In this document: piece by piece, positions 61,458-64,000 of the stretch
Numbering within the stretch: the stretch's first letter is position 1
Layout of the letters: the number at the start of each line of letters is the position of its first letter
Assembly: GCA_031274765.1 (NCBI GenBank)
Contig: JAISPR010000153.1
Coordinates: 1 to 64,000 of the forward strand
Direction of reading: 5' to 3'
Source: Nitrososphaerota archaeon
GTDB taxonomy: Archaea > Thermoproteota > Bathyarchaeia > Bathyarchaeales > Bathycorpusculaceae
DNA length: 64,000 nucleotides
Translations under genes and position numbers: made by a program
Notes under the pieces: model-generated
Databases searched by the model: none
What the model was told of the DNA's origin: nothing
Seen by the model: only the letters and a program-made list of their open reading frames with translations

Positions 61458-62860
61458 AGTTAGTTATGAAGTTCGGAGGCACCAGTGTCGGCTCAGGCAT
61501 AAATATCCGCCGTGTAGCTGGCTTAGTCACAGAGTATGCTAAAGATAATAAAATAGTCGTTGTTGTTTCGGCATTAGCAGGTGTCACTAACAGCCTTATT
61601 GAAACAAGCTACCACGCACAAAAAAGTGATGAAAAACACATTCAGACATTCACCGCAAATTTGCTAACAAAACATACAGATGCCATCAAAGAGGCTATTA
61701 CCAGTAAAGCAATTCAAAAAGAAGTTATAGATATTACCGTGAAAAGTATAGCTGAACTAGAAAAGATTCTAACAGGTATCTGCTATATCAGTGAGTTGAC
61801 ACCAAAATCTAAAGACTACGTTATGTCCTTTGGAGAACGGTTGTCTGCACCGATTGTTTGGGGAGCCATAAAAGACCATAACGTCCAAGCCCAATGGTTT
61901 ACAGGCAAAGATGCAGGTATAGTCACTGATAGTAACTTTGGTGATGCGGATCCCTTGATGAACTATACGTCTCATCTCGTCCGAGAACGTCTCAGCCCTT
62001 TGCTTGAAAAAGGTATAATTCCAATCGTCACCGGCTTCATCGCGGCCAATCAGGATGGCATTGTCACCACAGTTGGACGAGGCGGTTCAGACTATACCTC
62101 AACCATACTGGGCGTTGCACTTCAAGCTGACGAGGTCTGGATATGGACAGATGTCGACGGTATAATGACTACAGACCCAAAAATTGTACCTTCGGCCAAG
62201 ATGTTACCACAGCTTAGTTATCAAGAAGCCACCGAGATGGCGATTTTTGGTGCCAAAGCCATGCATCCCCGCGCACTGGGTCCAGTGAGCAAAGCAAACA
62301 TTCCGGTAAGAATTCGCAATACCGCCAATCCCAAAAACCACGGCACTCTCATCACCAAAGAACCCCAATCAGGTGTAACAGAGGCTGCCAAAGCAGTTGC
62401 CATAATAAAAGACGTTGCCATGCTAAATGTGTATGGAGCCGCGATGGTTGGAGCGCCAGGTAGCTATGCTAAAGTCTTTGAGGTACTGGGTAGAAATGGC
62501 ATAAATGTCATGATGATATCAGCCGCAGCCTCAGAAGCAAATATATCCCTAATAATCAAACGGGACTTGCTGGGCAGAGCCATTAGTAGCCTTGAAATTG
62601 CTCTACAAGAACATGGCGGCATAATCAGTGAAGTCACCACAGAAGATGACGTTGCGGTTATAGCAATCATAGGTGCCAACATGAAAGGCACTCTTGGTGT
62701 TGCCTCAAAGATTTTTAGCACTGTTGCCAAGAAAGGCATAAACATCCACATGATAGCACAAGGAAGCTCAGAACTTAACATCAGCTTTGTTGTTAAAGAA
62801 AAAGATGGAGTTGCAGTTGTACAAACAATACATGAAGAATTCAATCTCGACAAAATATAA
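61454..62860 (+). CDS. lysC: Aspartate kinase
   Basis: LVMKFGGTSVGSG, VGRGGSDYTSTILG, C-terminal ACT repeats. Confidence 0.97.
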   Translation: MKLVMKFGGTSVGSGINIRRVAGLVTEYAKDNKIVVVVSALAGVTNSLIETSYHAQKSDEKHIQTFTANLLTKHTDAIKEAITSKAIQKEVIDITVKSIAELEKILTGICYISELTPKSKDYVMSFGERLSAPIVWGAIKDHNVQAQWFTGKDAGIVTDSNFGDADPLMNYTSHLVRERLSPLLEKGIIPIVTGFIAANQDGIVTTVGRGGSDYTSTILGVALQADEVWIWTDVDGIMTTDPKIVPSAKMLPQLSYQEATEMAIFGAKAMHPRALGPVSKANIPVRIRNTANPKNHGTLITKEPQSGVTEAAKAVAIIKDVAMLNVYGAAMVGAPGSYAKVFEVLGRNGINVMMISAAASEANISLIIKRDLLGRAISSLEIALQEHGGIISEVTTEDDVAVIAIIGANMKGTLGVASKIFSTVAKKGINIHMIAQGSSELNISFVVKEKDGVAVVQTIHEEFNLDKI

Positions 62861-63064
62861 TACCCTCATATTTTTCCTTCTGCACCGTCTTGTCTGTACA
62901 CATTAAAACCACGGTAGCCTAAGAGCACTTTTAACACCAGCACACTATACCTGCTACAAAAATCGGCAACTATACCAACAACCATACCAATGCACACCAA
63001 ACCAAGAAGAGGGGTAAACAAAGTTTATGTGCAGTAAATACATTTGACTATTGAGCGTACAATA

Positions 63065-64000
63065 TTGACGACCCCTGAAACCGAAAACACAAAAGCCCAA
63101 CCCCCCAAAACAGAAAAAGAAAAAACTATAGAAATAGGGTTTCCTCTGATTATCATCCGAACCAAACGTTTCGCAAAATTTTTCGATAAATTAGGAGCCT
63201 TTCGAACATCACATTACATTTCATGGATTTTTGTAGCACTTGTGCCCTTCATAGCCGGAATAGCACTCTATCTTGTAGTAAACAGCCTTATTGCTCTGCT
63301 AAGCAATCCCGCAGTTGGCGAAATTACACGCGACTTAGGACCCCAAGGAATACTAATGATACCAGGACTAAATCCCATGTTGCCCATTGTTTATGGCTGG
63401 ATTGCTTTAGTGGCGGCTATAGCAATTCATGAGGGCGCTCACGGTATCATTGCTCGTAACGTAGGCTTTAACGTTAAATCAAGCGGGTTACTGTTCTTTT
63501 TGATTATCCCCATTGGCGCATTTGTCGATGTTGATGAAGAGCAAATAAAAAAGGCTAAGGCCCGCCCCTCACTCAAAGTGATGGCTGCTGGAGTTGGAGG
63601 AAACATCGTTATTGGCGCAATTTGTTTAATGTTGCTTATGGTTTTGGTAGGCGGGTTGAGTCCGGCTGTCAATGGTGTATATATTAACAGTGTTATGGAA
63701 GGAATGCCTGCACAGGAAGCAGGGCTTATGCCTCGAGATGTTTTTATCTCAATTGATAATGTTCCAATCAATAACAATACAGATATTCAAACGATAATAG
63801 GTAATAAAACCGCAGGCGATACGGTACTAGTTGAGGTAATGAGAGGGGACAATTGGCAACAGCAGTATTCAACCAATGTTACGCTCACAATTTCAGACAA
63901 TCGCACCATTATGGGAATAACCACCCAAAACCTACAAACCGAAGCCCGTCTGGAAAACTATCAAACAATGTCCATAGAAAGAATTACAATGTATATAGTT
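63065..64000 (+). CDS. Site-2 protease (M50) family membrane metalloprotease with PDZ domain, 3' truncated by window
   Basis: Frame from TTG 63065: ...VAAIAIHEGAHGIIARNVGF (HExxH), then GVYINSVMEGMPAQEAGLMPRDVFISIDNVPI PDZ; not in the ORF track because it starts with TTG and runs off the end. Confidence 0.85.
   Translation, partial: MTTPETENTKAQPPKTEKEKTIEIGFPLIIIRTKRFAKFFDKLGAFRTSHYISWIFVALVPFIAGIALYLVVNSLIALLSNPAVGEITRDLGPQGILMIPGLNPMLPIVYGWIALVAAIAIHEGAHGIIARNVGFNVKSSGLLFFLIIPIGAFVDVDEEQIKKAKARPSLKVMAAGVGGNIVIGAICLMLLMVLVGGLSPAVNGVYINSVMEGMPAQEAGLMPRDVFISIDNVPINNNTDIQTIIGNKTAGDTVLVEVMRGDNWQQQYSTNVTLTISDNRTIMGITTQNLQTEARLENYQTMSIERITMYIV

Noticed and set aside
1-64000. CRISPR array or rRNA genes
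   Set aside because: No regularly spaced direct repeats with spacers and no rRNA-like sequence were seen; the dispersed repeats are single copies far apart.

Overview
The 64 kb window looks like an archaeal chromosome. Supporting genes: thermosome, TFE, MBF1, NAC, CobY-type guanylyltransferase, DUF120 riboflavin kinase, Trm56, a tetraether-lipid-synthase-like radical SAM and an ADP-forming acyl-CoA synthetase subunit. A Bathyarchaeia-like source is only a guess. Main blocks: (i) a left-edge IS1-like transposase and a tyrosine integrase next to tRNA-Glu(CTC); (ii) a thermosome gene; (iii) an adenylate-forming enzyme / 7TM-DUF835 / KaiC-like ATPase cluster; (iv) two separate cobS-cobY pairs plus cobT-like, cobZ-like and cobD-like genes, interleaved with glycosyltransferase and archaeal lipid genes; (v) a hisGDCBHAFI operon without hisE; (vi) tRNA-Ala(TGC) beside a decayed accessory segment; (vii) an information-processing cluster (DUF2110, HD, TFE, Trm56, HflX, MBF1, PUA, NAC); (viii) carAB and an ACT-thrC-hom-lysC cluster; (ix) a partial site-2 protease at the right edge. 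The most unusual signal is a set of short dispersed intergenic repeats. The best one is a 103-bp family with GACTGTC...GACAGTC ends: four copies of identical length plus one truncated copy, G-runs beside the full copies, and one copy splitting a decayed IS66-like transposase. A second strong observation is a divergent second CobS/CobY pair whose CobS motif differs from the first copy (HFDGLIDLGN versus HTDGLIDFGD).
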